Positions 1 to 8,709 of a stretch of DNA of 64,000 nucleotides are shown here, piece after piece. The stretch's first letter is position 1; each line of letters opens with the position of its first letter. This stretch comes from an uncultured Pseudodesulfovibrio sp. (GTDB lineage: Bacteria > Desulfobacterota > Desulfovibrionia > Desulfovibrionales > Desulfovibrionaceae): assembly GCF_963664965.1 (NCBI RefSeq), contig NZ_OY761823.1:1684001-1748000 (forward strand), written 5' to 3'. A program made the position numbers and the translations under genes. The notes under the pieces were generated by a model. That model was given only the letters and a program-made list of their open reading frames with translations, made no database searches and was not told the DNA's origin.

Positions 1-268
1 CCAGCACTTTGGGATCGCGCCTGAGCTGGTCCGGGGCGAAACCGCCTGCAATTACGAGAAGATCGAAATCTGCTGCCTGCTGATCCGCGATGGCGGCCGT
101 AGACCGGAAGGGGTAACCGTGTTTCCCTTTGTATACGGTCTTTTTCCTGGGACCGGCCACCACGACTTCCGCGCCTTCTTCGATCAGGCGGTAGTACGGG
201 TACATCAGTTCCATATCTTCAAAGATATTATCCACAAACATCAGGACGCGCTGGCCTTTCATTTTCAT
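1..268 (-). CDS. DJ-1/PfpI family protein, N-terminal part (gene runs off the window)
   Basis: Only the first ~89 residues are present. They read MKMKGQRVLMFVDNIFED, then a stretch of alternating strand and helix ending in LLVIAGGFAPDQL, which matches the N-terminal half of the DJ-1/PfpI glutamine-amidotransferase-like fold. The nucleophile-elbow Cys would lie beyond the window edge and cannot be checked. The start at 268 has GGAGA seven bases upstream; an in-frame ATG at 280 overlaps that ribosome site and is less likely. Members of this family are stress-related deglycase, chaperone or peptidase-like proteins. The specific role is not known. Confidence 0.8.
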   Translation of the reverse strand, partial: MKMKGQRVLMFVDNIFEDMELMYPYYRLIEEGAEVVVAGPRKKTVYKGKHGYPFRSTAAIADQQAADFDLLVIAGGFAPDQLRRDPKVL

Positions 269-410
269 TGGAATCTCCATTTTTCATGGTCCGGTTTTCT
301 GACTGTAGTATTGAACACGGCGCTCGGATTGGCAATACGCCTTTGATTCGGCGTAGGAAAAAATAACCTGAGGTCGGGGCAATGCGGCCATTGTTGGCAG
401 TCGTGTGCCT

Positions 411-980
411 CTAGATTGCGATGGCTCCGTGTTCCCAGAGTATTTTCAGGCCGATGGCGATGAGCACGGTCCCGCCGAGGATTTCGGAGTATTTGCCGAG
501 CCGTTCCGCCTTGACCGCTGTCTTGCCGAGGTGCAGGCCCGCTGCGGTGAAGAGCAGGGCCACGATGCCGATGATTAGGGAGGGCCACCAGACCGAGATA
601 CCCAGCATGGAGAGGCTCAGGCCCACGGCAAGGGCGTCGATGCTCGTGGCGATTGAGAGGATGACGAGCGTCATTCCTTTTGTGGGATCGCCCTGTGTTT
701 CCTCTTCATCCGCAAAGGCTTCGCGGATCATGTTGTAGCCGATATAACCGAGCAGGCCGAAGGCGATCCAGTGGTCGTAGGTTTCGATGTAGGAGCGCAC
801 CGTTCCCCCCAGATACCAGCCGAGGACGGGCATCAGTGCCTGAAACAGCCCGAAATGCCACGCGAGACGGAATGTCTGGCGGGGGCTGACCGATTTGAGG
901 GTCACGCCGGTTGCGATGGAGACGGCGAATGCGTCCATGGCAAGGGCGATGGCGATGGTGATGAGTTCAATGCTTCCCAT
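411..980 (-). CDS. mntP: MntP-type manganese efflux pump
   Basis: This 189-residue polytopic membrane protein carries two related halves, each with the family's conserved acidic helix: ALAMDAFAVSIATG near residue 10 and ATSIDALAVGLSLS near residue 110. Six membrane segments and the length are typical of MntP (DUF204), which exports Mn(II) from the cytoplasm. The start at 980 has AAGGAA at good spacing. A TTG-initiated extension of 17 residues is possible but has no hydrophobic content and no ribosome site. I looked for the Mn-sensing yybP-ykoY element upstream and could not identify one by eye. Confidence 0.9.
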   Translation of the reverse strand: MGSIELITIAIALAMDAFAVSIATGVTLKSVSPRQTFRLAWHFGLFQALMPVLGWYLGGTVRSYIETYDHWIAFGLLGYIGYNMIREAFADEEETQGDPTKGMTLVILSIATSIDALAVGLSLSMLGISVWWPSLIIGIVALLFTAAGLHLGKTAVKAERLGKYSEILGGTVLIAIGLKILWEHGAIAI

Positions 981-1179
981 GTACGTTCCTTGTTGGAAAA
1001 GGCGGTTATCCCGTTCTGCGATGGAGTGCAAGTTTCGCGTGGTCCGTCACCCCGGTTACAAACTTCCAGATGCATGAACAGGGCCGAAAGGTGGCGGGAG
1101 ATAGGGTGATAATGGTGGCGTACGGCGGCACTTTGCGTATGCGGTTTTGATTAATGATACTTATTTAAAACAGTAGGTT

Positions 1180-1269
1180 GTGAATTGTTTTCACGTTGAT
1201 TCACGTGACTATTCTTTGACTTCCGGAAGGTTTCTGCATTGAGTGTTCAATGTGATCATTCATTATAAT
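1180..1269 (+). promoter_or_regulatory. Possible promoter/operator region of the autotransporter gene
   Basis: The 315 bases between mntP and the autotransporter hold no gene. A perfect TATAAT lies at 1264-1269, 26 bases before the ATG, but no good -35 box is spaced to it. Upstream, GTGAA (1180-1184) faces TTCAC (1190-1194) and TTCAC recurs at 1200-1204, which could be operator half-sites. The spacing is not canonical for Crp or Fnr. Confidence 0.3.
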
Positions 1270-1295
1270 AAATACAGCCTGCGAGTTTTTCACCA

Positions 1296-4200
1296 ATGCT
1301 GCATCTGCGCTTTTGCCTGACGCGTTTATCTTCAAGCCTTTTGTCCTTCATGGCGGCCTGCCTTATTGCCTTGGCTATGCCTGCGGGCGTGCTTGCTGAT
1401 GATTATATGGTGACCACCACCAATGATTCCGGGGCGGGGTCGCTCCGGGAGGCGCTTGCCAGTGCGGGCGACGGGGACAGGATCGTTGTCGCGCCGGATG
1501 TGTCCGGCACCATCACGCTGGAGTCGGTGCTGCCCACGCTCAACTCAATCGAGTTCGTCAACGCGCAGGGACTGAGCCTGTACATGCCCAACGGTGACGG
1601 CACCACGCATCCTTTAGTCGTTGGGAGCAGAAAAACCATCAGCGGCCTGCTGCCCGGTTCCATTACCACACGGGGCATAGACCAGCCGTCCGCCATATAC
1701 GGGAAGGGCGCTTTGACGTTTGCCGATGAAATGTCGGCCGCGCTTTCGGCGACCTCGGGCGACGATGCCACGCCGACCGTGATTGCCATGGGTGACATCA
1801 CTTTTGAAAAGGATGTATCCGGCTCCATTTTTGCGCAATCGGATGCGTCGACTTATGGGTTGTACACAGGGGGAGTTCTTTCGCTGAAAAGCCTGTCCGG
1901 TTCGATTGAGTCGAGAGGGTCGACTGGCGGAGGAATGGAAGGGGATTCCGTAACCATTCTCGGGGACCTTTCAGGATCAATTGTTTCCGTCATGAGCCGC
2001 AGCCATGGTCGCGGGATATACTCATTTCACGATGTGAACATCGGCTCTCTCTCCGGTTCCATTTCCGCAAGTGCGAAAGAGCATCAAGCCGGTGGGGTGT
2101 ATGTGGATGGCGGGAATTTGAACATACACGGTCCGCTGTCAGGTTCCATTGCCGTTTCTGCCGGGACCCATGACGCCTACGGTCTGTTTGCCACCCGGAA
2201 CATAGCACTTGGTGATATGTCCGGCGATATTTCTGTGGATGCGGCTAGTCTTGCTGCCGGAATGGTGGCCTGGAATGATTTGATCATTGACGGCGACATG
2301 TCCGGTTCCCTTTCTGTCGCGGCACATTCAGGTAAAGCCGTCGGGATTTTATCAGGTAATGCTATCCAAATAAACGGTGATTTGTCCGGTTCAGTCTTTG
2401 TATCGGCTAGCAGTGCTGTCCATGGATTCGAAACAGAAGCATTTTTGTTGGATGGGAAAATGTCCGGCTCGCTTGTCGCAAGGACAAACGGACGCTATGC
2501 CGTCGGCATTGGGGCTACAGGACTGGAATTCAGGATCAATGATGTGTTTTCCGGGTCCGTTGATGTTTCGGCACAATTAGAAGCGTATGGATTGAGAGCA
2601 ATCAAGGCAATAGCTCTCAATAACGGGTTGACCGGTTCCGTGACCGCAGTTGCTCGTGAAGATCGTGCCTACGGAATATTTTCGGAACAGGACATTACCA
2701 TTTCCAACGCCCTGTCCGGGACGGTCTCCGCCACGGCCGGGGGCAGTGAAGCCTACGGACTGTATTCCCAGAGAACCATACAGCTTGGTGCCATGTCCGG
2801 CGATATTTCTGCGGATGCGGGTGCTGCAACGGCTGTGGGAATACTGGCCTGGGATGATGTGATCATTGACGGCGACATGTCCGGCTCCATTTCCGCCACG
2901 ACATCGGAGGGGCCTGCCGTTGGGGTTGTTTCAGGTGATTCTATCCGAATAAACGGTGATTTGTCCGGTTCAGTCTTTGCGGCGAGTGGCGATAGTGCCA
3001 AGGCATTCGACACAAATGCATTCTTGTTGGATGGAAAAATGTCCGCCTCGCTTGTCGTAAGGGCGGGCGGCAGATATGGCCTCGGCATTACGGCTACAGG
3101 ACCGGAATTCAGGATCGATGATGTGTTTTCCGGTTCAGTTGATGTTTCGGCACAATCAGAAGCGTATGGATTGAAATCAATCAAGACAATAGCGCTCAAT
3201 AACGGGTTGACCGGTTCCGTGACCTCGGTTGCCCGTGACTCTCTTGCCTACGGAATATTCTCGGAACAGGATATTGTAATTTCCAACGGTCTGTCCGGGA
3301 CGGTATCCGCCACGGCCGGGGGCGCGCATGCGTATGGTTTGATGAGCATGTATGGGAAGATCGACAGCAACGGCGTCCCGCTTGCCATATCGGGCACAGT
3401 CTCTGCCTCGGCTCATGGACGGGCTGTGGCGATTTCTGCTCCACAGGGGCTGAATATCAATGTCACCGGTTCACTGCGGGCAACCGACTCTTCCGGGAGT
3501 GGAGAAGCCTATGCCATTCGGGCCGGAGCATATGATTGGCGGACGTATGACTGGATTGACGGCGGCGCGGTCGATGACACCATCGTGCTCGGAGATGGTG
3601 CGAGCGTTGTCGGCAAGATTGATCTGGGCGGCGGCACCAACCTGCTGACGCTGGACGGCGCGGGGTCCATGAGCGGCGCGGTGAGCAATATCACCACCAT
3701 GACCAAGAGCGGTGCCGGGATATGGAGCACTGATGGCGATATCACTGCCAATGCGCTTTCTGTGCTGGGTGGAACGCTGAATGTGAATGTTGACCCGGCT
3801 TCTACCTCCACAGTGCGGGTTGCAACTGATCTCGCGGTGCAGGATGCCACGCTGAAGGTGAACGGTTCACAGGCTGCGACGTCTATGCATGTTGCGAACG
3901 ATCTGACGCTACAGGATGGCTCTCTTGTCGTGAATGGTTCGCAGGGGGCCGCCTCGACGATGGAAGTTGCGCGCGATCTCATTGCCCGGAGCAGCGCGGT
4001 GACGGTGAACGGCTCTCAGGCAGGCTCGTCCATGCGAGTCACGAATGATTTCACGTTACAGGATGGCAGTCTCGTCGTGAATGGGGCGCAGGGAACTGCA
4101 TCGGCTTTGCATGTCGCAAATGATCTCACGCTACGCAACAGCACGGTGACGGTGGACGGGGCGCAGGCTGCCGCGGCCTCGATGCATGTTGCGAACAATC

Positions 4201-5723
4201 TGACAGTGCAGGATTGCGAACTGACAGTAACCGGCTCACAGGCAGCGACGCCGACGATGCGTATCGCCAATGATTTTGCGCTTCAAGGCGGGAAAATGCA
4301 GGTCGGTATTTCCCAGACAGACACGCCGACAGTGCTGGTCACGAATACTTTTACCAACAACAGCGAAGTCACTTTTGTTCTCGACGGGCTTGTGGAGAGC
4401 GGAAAAACCTTCACGGTCCTGTCGAGTGGAAACCTTCTCGGGGGCGGCACATACGATATCGATTCCATGTTGCTCAGCACCTCAGTCGTGGGAAGCAATG
4501 TCAATGTGATCAAGAAGAGTTATCTGGATATCCTTGACACGACCGATGATAATGCCCTCGCGCTGGCAACGGCTCTTGATTCCCTTACGGGCACAGCTAC
4601 AGGAGACATGGCGACCATTCTTGCTGAACTTGAGAACGCACCTTCTCAAAAGGCGTTCACTTCGTATCTGGATGAACTCAGCGGGTTGTTTTCATCGGGC
4701 ACCACAGCCATGAGCCTCGGCACGGCCCAGCAGCTTTCTCTCGCTACCCAGACGCGCATGGCGCAGATGCGTACCTATCAGACGTTTATGGCCCGCAACG
4801 AATATGCTCCTGATCCGGAAGACCCGGAGTCATGGCCCATGGTGGCAAGCAACGGCGATCTGGCCGGTGTCATGTTCCGCGGGCCGGAATCGCGGCCCAA
4901 CGGTGTGCATCTCCGCATGCTCGGGCGCACAGGGTTGATGGATACCCACGGCGGCTATGACGGGTATGATTACCGGAGCATGCTTATTTCCGGCGGGTAT
5001 GACCGCGTGTTGCGCGACGGGCTTCTCGTTGGCGTCAGCGGCGGTTATGCCCGCACCGACGCCGATTACAAGGACGTCGGGAAAAGCGATTCTTCGCTCG
5101 ACAGCTATTCACTGGGATTCTATGGCACATGGTTTGACGAACAGTGGTACGTGGATGCCATGATCTCCGCCGCATACAACAAGTATGAATCAAACAGGCA
5201 GATTCCCGCGTTTGCACGTATCGCAAAGTCCGATTCCACCGGATATACCGTTTCTGCCAAGAATGCCGGCGGCTACCGCTTTGATGTCGGCGGTTTCGGC
5301 CTGACTCCCAATATTTCGGTTGAGTACACGCGCTTCCATCAGAACGGTTACACGGAATCCGGTGCCGGGGCCGCCAACCTGACTTTGCCGGATGTGGACA
5401 GCAATTTCCTTGAGAGCGGCCTCGGACTCAAACTCGACCGCGCATGGCAGACTGGCTTCGGCCAGATCATCCCCGAAATCTCAGCCTCGTGGATGCACGA
5501 ATGGCTCACGCAGGATAAATCCCTCACAGTCTCCATGACCGGCATGCCGGGAACGGTCTTCTCCCAGACCACCGCCCAAACCGCGCGAGACGCCTACCGC
5601 TTCGGCGCAGGCGTCCGCCTCCTCCACGACAAGGGCATGAGCCTCGCCCTCAACTATCAGGGTGAAGTCGAAGAACACGCCTCCAGCCACAGCCTTATGT
5701 GTGAAGCACAGTTTGTGTTTTAA
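1296..5723 (+). CDS. Type V autotransporter with repetitive passenger and C-terminal beta-barrel
   Basis: This 1475-residue surface protein starts with a Sec signal peptide (hydrophobic stretch ending GVLADD near residue 35). The passenger opens with DSGAGSLREALASAGDG, the motif that caps many right-handed beta-helices, then repeats strands built on [LM]SG[ST][ILV] every 20-30 residues to about residue 750. A second repeat type built on V(A/T)NDLTLQDGSLVVNGSQ covers residues ~840-1020. Residues ~1190-1475 form an autotransporter barrel: alternating aromatic strands (YDRVLRDGLLVGVSGGYART) and a terminal Phe (CEAQFVF) for BAM recognition. Start choice is weak, as no strong ribosome site is visible; Met19 (MAACLIALAMPAG) is the alternative. 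A role in adhesion or biofilm is inference only. Confidence 0.88.
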   Translation: MLHLRFCLTRLSSSLLSFMAACLIALAMPAGVLADDYMVTTTNDSGAGSLREALASAGDGDRIVVAPDVSGTITLESVLPTLNSIEFVNAQGLSLYMPNGDGTTHPLVVGSRKTISGLLPGSITTRGIDQPSAIYGKGALTFADEMSAALSATSGDDATPTVIAMGDITFEKDVSGSIFAQSDASTYGLYTGGVLSLKSLSGSIESRGSTGGGMEGDSVTILGDLSGSIVSVMSRSHGRGIYSFHDVNIGSLSGSISASAKEHQAGGVYVDGGNLNIHGPLSGSIAVSAGTHDAYGLFATRNIALGDMSGDISVDAASLAAGMVAWNDLIIDGDMSGSLSVAAHSGKAVGILSGNAIQINGDLSGSVFVSASSAVHGFETEAFLLDGKMSGSLVARTNGRYAVGIGATGLEFRINDVFSGSVDVSAQLEAYGLRAIKAIALNNGLTGSVTAVAREDRAYGIFSEQDITISNALSGTVSATAGGSEAYGLYSQRTIQLGAMSGDISADAGAATAVGILAWDDVIIDGDMSGSISATTSEGPAVGVVSGDSIRINGDLSGSVFAASGDSAKAFDTNAFLLDGKMSASLVVRAGGRYGLGITATGPEFRIDDVFSGSVDVSAQSEAYGLKSIKTIALNNGLTGSVTSVARDSLAYGIFSEQDIVISNGLSGTVSATAGGAHAYGLMSMYGKIDSNGVPLAISGTVSASAHGRAVAISAPQGLNINVTGSLRATDSSGSGEAYAIRAGAYDWRTYDWIDGGAVDDTIVLGDGASVVGKIDLGGGTNLLTLDGAGSMSGAVSNITTMTKSGAGIWSTDGDITANALSVLGGTLNVNVDPASTSTVRVATDLAVQDATLKVNGSQAATSMHVANDLTLQDGSLVVNGSQGAASTMEVARDLIARSSAVTVNGSQAGSSMRVTNDFTLQDGSLVVNGAQGTASALHVANDLTLRNSTVTVDGAQAAAASMHVANNLTVQDCELTVTGSQAATPTMRIANDFALQGGKMQVGISQTDTPTVLVTNTFTNNSEVTFVLDGLVESGKTFTVLSSGNLLGGGTYDIDSMLLSTSVVGSNVNVIKKSYLDILDTTDDNALALATALDSLTGTATGDMATILAELENAPSQKAFTSYLDELSGLFSSGTTAMSLGTAQQLSLATQTRMAQMRTYQTFMARNEYAPDPEDPESWPMVASNGDLAGVMFRGPESRPNGVHLRMLGRTGLMDTHGGYDGYDYRSMLISGGYDRVLRDGLLVGVSGGYARTDADYKDVGKSDSSLDSYSLGFYGTWFDEQWYVDAMISAAYNKYESNRQIPAFARIAKSDSTGYTVSAKNAGGYRFDVGGFGLTPNISVEYTRFHQNGYTESGAGAANLTLPDVDSNFLESGLGLKLDRAWQTGFGQIIPEISASWMHEWLTQDKSLTVSMTGMPGTVFSQTTAQTARDAYRFGAGVRLLHDKGMSLALNYQGEVEEHASSHSLMCEAQFVF
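2175..3329 (+). repeat. Two-copy tandem duplication inside the autotransporter passenger
   Basis: Copy 1 spans 2175-2750 (192 codons) and copy 2 spans 2751-3329 (193 codons). Both begin AYGL and run through the same ordered landmarks: DGDMSGS, INGDLSGSVF, FLLDGKMS, DVFSGSVDVSAQ, LNNGLTGSVT, AYGIFSEQDI and LSGTVSATAGG. Nucleotide identity is high in the 3' half and lower in the 5' half, so the duplication is not brand new. Confidence 0.9.
3818..4353 (+). repeat. Short-period (about 24-residue) repeats in the autotransporter stalk
   Basis: About seven imperfect units follow one another, each of the form V(A/T)NDLTLQDGSLVVNGSQ-A-S-M. They probably form successive turns of the beta-helix just before the linker to the barrel. 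The repeats are strong in protein and moderate in DNA. Confidence 0.8.
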
Positions 5724-5793
5724 GGGATGAGATCGAAGATATGAAGCTGTGCATTTACAATGTGTACAGTGGCAAGGCCATGCAAATGCAGAA

Positions 5794-5825
5794 AGCCTCA
5801 CAATGACATACGTCTTTGTGAGGCT
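5794..5825. terminator. Hairpin downstream of the autotransporter
   Basis: A perfect 10-bp stem, AGCCTCACAA (5794-5803) and TTGTGAGGCT (5816-5825), lies 70 bases after the autotransporter stop and between it and a convergent gene. No strong T-run follows on either strand, so termination is plausible but not certain. Confidence 0.5.
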
Positions 5826-5835
5826 GGAATGTTTG

Positions 5836-5911
5836 TGGAGACAGGACTCGGGAGTGAACTGACGCTCTACTGATTACGAAGAACATGTCTGGATTGTAGC
5901 TATTGAACTTA
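5836..5911 (-). pseudogene. Degenerate tRNA-Thr-like remnant
   Basis: Positions 5836-5880 align without gaps to the 3' half (acceptor end, T arm, variable loop, 3' anticodon arm) of the intact tRNA-Thr at 23296-23371, with about 36 of 45 bases identical and the block CTACTGATTACGAA exact. The other half is barely recognisable (AGCTATT only). It cannot fold as a tRNA. It may be a decayed tRNA copy or an old attachment-site duplication. Confidence 0.55.
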
Positions 5912-6021
5912 TTGAACGCATTTCGCTGATTTTTTGTATGTGTTCACAATGATTGAGTATCTTGGTATGCATTTATCCCAAGAAGTGAATTCACCTCTGT
6001 CGAGAATGAAGGCTTAACGAT

Positions 6022-7212
6022 TTAATTCTGGGGCTTGGGCAAATTGACATAGATGGTTGTCATCCCAGGTTCAGAGCTGTCTAGTTCAATGTCCCCGTCT
6101 TGGGCTTTGACCATTTTCATGGCTGAATACGTTCCCAGCCCTGTTCCGAATTTTTTCCCTGAGGAGATCATTTTGTTGAAAAAAGTGTCCCGTATGCTTT
6201 CTGGAACTTCTCCATAGTTGCGAATGGTGACTGAACAATAATCATTTTTGCTGAGGATAATTGAAACGGGTTTTCCAGGAGGAGAGGCTTCGTACGCATT
6301 GGTAAGCAAGTTCATGAAGGCGCTATATAGAAGGAACTCATCACCATGTACTAGAAATGTGTCATTTTCTTGATCCTTGGCGTCCATGCAGTCAATCGAA
6401 ACATTTTGTTTGAAGGACGATAGGGTTTCACCAATGCGGTCTACTACGGTGGAGATTACGTCGTGGAGGTTTACTGTGGTAAACGCTTTTTTGTAAGTCC
6501 CTTCCTCTATCCGATAGAGTGTCAGGCTTGAATCGATAGTTTCAAGCATTTGTCTCCCGTTGTCCCGGATAAGACTCACAATAATTTTCTGATTTTCAGT
6601 TAAGTTGGAGTCTGCAAGAATTGATTCGGGCAGTGATACGGATGCTATCAGGGCGCTCCTCAGGTCGTGCTGGACGATCTTGTCGACTAAGTCTTTAACT
6701 TCAATTTCTTTGTACAATTGATCCACTTCATCTTGAAGTGAAGAAATGGTTCGTGTGGAGTCAGTCAAAGCCGTCCTAGTCGTTGATAACTCATTCTTTG
6801 CGATACGTTGTCTTTTGTCATAAGAGCTAAGGCGCTCTAATGTATCTATTCGATTTTCCTCCTGTGCTTCCATCAGTCGTTTGTTTTTTTGCTTGTCCGA
6901 CTGCAGTTTTGAAATCACGGCATCCCGTTTCAAAACTTTTTTTTGAAGCATGGATGTCTCGCTGTCGTTTGGTAAAGTGGGTGGAGTGCTTTTATCTTTT
7001 TTTTTGCCAATAGCAGCAATTATTCCAATAATAATACCGAGAAACAAAGTTATCAGAAGTATGAATGCGCGGGATAATGATATCGTCCAAAACAAGAATG
7101 CGACTTGAACCTGCTCTGTGTTTTGAAGGATGAACAGCAGGAAGAACAAAATAAGCGATAGGACGACAGTCAGATGTGCCTTTTGCTTGAATTTTGCGAG
7201 CATTCTTTGCAT
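6022..7212 (-). CDS. LapA-domain membrane-anchored histidine kinase
   Basis: This protein has 396 residues. Residues ~12-70 are two membrane helices with the LapA (DUF1049) signature FILQNTEQVQVAFLFW. A basic stretch and a long coiled coil (~85-190) follow, then a dimerisation/phosphoacceptor helix with QHDLRSALIAS (~200). The ATPase domain has N-box NLLTNAYEAS and a G-box in SGKKFGTGLGTYSAMKMV near the C-terminus. His in QHDLR is the likely phosphorylation site. No response regulator is adjacent, so the partner is unknown. The start at 7212 has GGAG six bases upstream; a longer frame to 7293 adds 27 residues that overlap the preceding small gene. The LapA-kinase fusion is unusual. Confidence 0.8.
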   Translation of the reverse strand: MQRMLAKFKQKAHLTVVLSLILFFLLFILQNTEQVQVAFLFWTISLSRAFILLITLFLGIIIGIIAAIGKKKDKSTPPTLPNDSETSMLQKKVLKRDAVISKLQSDKQKNKRLMEAQEENRIDTLERLSSYDKRQRIAKNELSTTRTALTDSTRTISSLQDEVDQLYKEIEVKDLVDKIVQHDLRSALIASVSLPESILADSNLTENQKIIVSLIRDNGRQMLETIDSSLTLYRIEEGTYKKAFTTVNLHDVISTVVDRIGETLSSFKQNVSIDCMDAKDQENDTFLVHGDEFLLYSAFMNLLTNAYEASPPGKPVSIILSKNDYCSVTIRNYGEVPESIRDTFFNKMISSGKKFGTGLGTYSAMKMVKAQDGDIELDSSEPGMTTIYVNLPKPQN

Positions 7213-7253
7213 CAAAAACTCCGAAGTGAATCTGTTGTCTGTTGGTTTTGGTG

Positions 7254-7439
7254 TTAGCCTTTCTTCTCTTTGGCAGAGTATTTGCCGCACCAATCAGTTC
7301 CCTTTACTCGTGGCCATACGCCCATGCTGTTTTCTGAAACTGTAGAAACAGCTGGAGGGGAGAACCTGCACGTCCCATCCTCTTTGTATCCTGTCCGGAC
7401 GGGAAAGTAGTAACGGCAGTTTTCACACGATTCGTTCAT
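7254..7439 (-). CDS. Small Cys-rich protein (putative zinc-binding)
   Basis: This 61-residue protein has CENCRYYFP at residues 5-13, GTCRFSPP at ~22-29 and GVWPRVKGTDWCGKYS at ~40-55. Four cysteines (CxxC...C...C) and the GVWP...DWCG motif resemble a widespread family of very small zinc-ribbon-like proteins of unknown function that also occurs in phages. It ends 41 bases before the histidine kinase and is probably co-transcribed with it. Confidence 0.7.
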   Translation of the reverse strand: MNESCENCRYYFPVRTGYKEDGTCRFSPPAVSTVSENSMGVWPRVKGTDWCGKYSAKEKKG

Positions 7440-7761
7440 AGACTAGCCTTTTTTGAGAATTGTTAGTGTAAGTCGCTACTGTCGTTGGTTGTTAATGCAA
7501 CGCTATGCTTCCCATGAAATGGGGTCAATCACCATGCAGGAATTATAATGCTCTGCATTGAACGCATATATTCATTTCTGGATGATCGGAGTTGTTGAAT
7601 GTCCTGGCAGGTGAAAATGTCGAGGATTGTCTGGATTATAACACCAAATGACTTGATGCTTGCTTCAAAGGGCATGTGATGAGTATGAAAATTCTGGGGA
7701 TACCTCCTTAATTGTTGGAATTAAGACATGTGGCTGCCCCTATCCCCTTGGCACCCTGCCC
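7440..7761. other. Intergenic stretch without a recognisable gene
   Basis: I see no coding sequence, strong hairpin or recognisable promoter in these 322 bases. They lie between the start of the small Cys-rich gene and the 3' end of the RTX relic. The composition is AT-richer than the neighbours. Confidence 0.4.
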
Positions 7762-8109
7762 CTACACAAAGCTAATATCATCCGCCTGAACAGCGTCGCC
7801 GGTGACGTCTGCGATGTGGATGGCGGTTTCGCTGCCTGTGCCGTCGGCGTCGTAGTAGAGCGAGGCATCGTGGAAGATGAAACAGGCGTCGTTGACGTTG
7901 ACGTCTGAGGCGTTTGTGAAGAAATGGTCTGCCGCGAGGGTGCCTGTCCCGGTCTGGCCGAATTGTTCGAAGTCAAAGCCGAAGGCGTCGTCGGCGTGGG
8001 AAAAGTCGGTCACCGTGTCCCCGCCGTGGTCGGTGTCGCCGTAGTGAAACAGGTCCGATCCCGAGCCGCCCGTGAGCTGGTCTTTGCCCGTGCCGTCGTG
8101 CAGGGGCAT
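7762..8109 (-). pseudogene. C-terminal relic of an RTX (Ca-binding, type I secreted) protein
   Basis: The 115 codons read DGTGKDQLTGGSGSDLF, then FHYGDTDHGGDTVTDFSH and a C-terminal block ending in a hydrophobic DDISFV. This is the usual end of an RTX protein: the last GGxGxD nonapeptides, the capping region and the uncleaved type I secretion signal. The frame stays open only to 8158 upstream, so the rest of the RTX domain and the catalytic or adhesive part are missing. No ribosome site precedes the ATG at 8109. No type I secretion genes are nearby. It is most simply the 3' remnant of a deleted gene. Confidence 0.7.
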
Positions 8110-8162
8110 TGTCCATTGGAAAAGACAACCGTTTAGCGAAGCTGTTTCACCTCGAAATCAAG

Positions 8163-8201
8163 AAAAGGTACAATCCTGATTTGATCAGAATTGTACCTTT
8201 T
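8163..8201 (-). terminator. Intrinsic terminator after the formate dehydrogenase operon (distal)
   Basis: A perfect 12-bp stem (8163-8174 with 8190-8201) carries an additional inner CTGAT/ATCAG pairing. On the minus strand it ends in TTTTC. It lies second after the cytochrome c3 stop. Confidence 0.75.
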
Positions 8202-8206
8202 ATAAT

Positions 8207-8239
8207 CCTGGCCACAATGACGGATGCATTGTGGCCAGG
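8207..8239 (-). terminator. Intrinsic terminator-like hairpin after cytochrome c3 (proximal)
   Basis: A perfect 13-bp stem, CCTGGCCACAATG (8207-8219) and CATTGTGGCCAGG (8227-8239), lies 29 bases after the cytochrome c3 stop. It is stacked directly before a second terminator. Confidence 0.65.
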
Positions 8240-8268
8240 AATGCCGTTAGGCTTTATCTGTTCTTGTT

Positions 8269-8685
8269 CTAGTACAAACCGGTCGGGTGGCACGAGGAAT
8301 TCGCGCAACCAGTCAGGTCCTTGTCGCCGGAGAATTCTTCTTCGTGACAAGAGAGGCAGGTGGTTTGTTCAGTGCCTTTCACATGCATTGCACGGAAGTA
8401 GGACTTGGTTCCCTGAGCATCCGGAGCCATGTCGGTGTGGCAGTTCGAGCAGGATTCGGGTTCGTCTGCTACCGTATTTTTGTGGTGGCAGGTGAAGCAA
8501 TCAAGATCTTCGTGACTGGAATGGTTGAAGACAACTCCGAGGTTCCGTTTGCTGTTTCCTTCGATGTAATTGATCTCAAGATCATCTTCAGGAGCCTCGA
8601 TAGCGGATTCCAGCTCTGCCTGAGCAAAGGCCAATACTGCGGTAAACCCAACACACAGCAGGGACATGATGAATATTTTTTTCAT
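8269..8685 (-). CDS. Tetraheme cytochrome c3 (class III), formate dehydrogenase partner
   Basis: This periplasmic electron carrier has 138 residues and a cleavable signal peptide (MKKIFIMSLLCVGFTAVLAFAQA). Heme sites in order are CFTCH (~63), CSNCH (~80), CLSCH (~110) and a CX4CH site CANSSCH (~127), the mixed motif typical of Desulfovibrio class III cytochromes. Additional His residues (FNHSSHEDLD) are candidate distal ligands. It lies 24 bases after fdhB in the same operon, as in FdhAB-C3 formate dehydrogenases, where the cytochrome takes electrons from the FeS subunit to the periplasmic cytochrome c network. Confidence 0.9.
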   Translation of the reverse strand: MKKIFIMSLLCVGFTAVLAFAQAELESAIEAPEDDLEINYIEGNSKRNLGVVFNHSSHEDLDCFTCHHKNTVADEPESCSNCHTDMAPDAQGTKSYFRAMHVKGTEQTTCLSCHEEEFSGDKDLTGCANSSCHPTGLY

Positions 8686-8709
8686 TATATTTCCTTCAAG
8701 TATGAGAGT

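Noticed and set aside
981..1140. Mn-sensing yybP-ykoY riboswitch before mntP
   Set aside because: I looked for the conserved GC-rich core and could not find it. A covariance-model search would be decisive.
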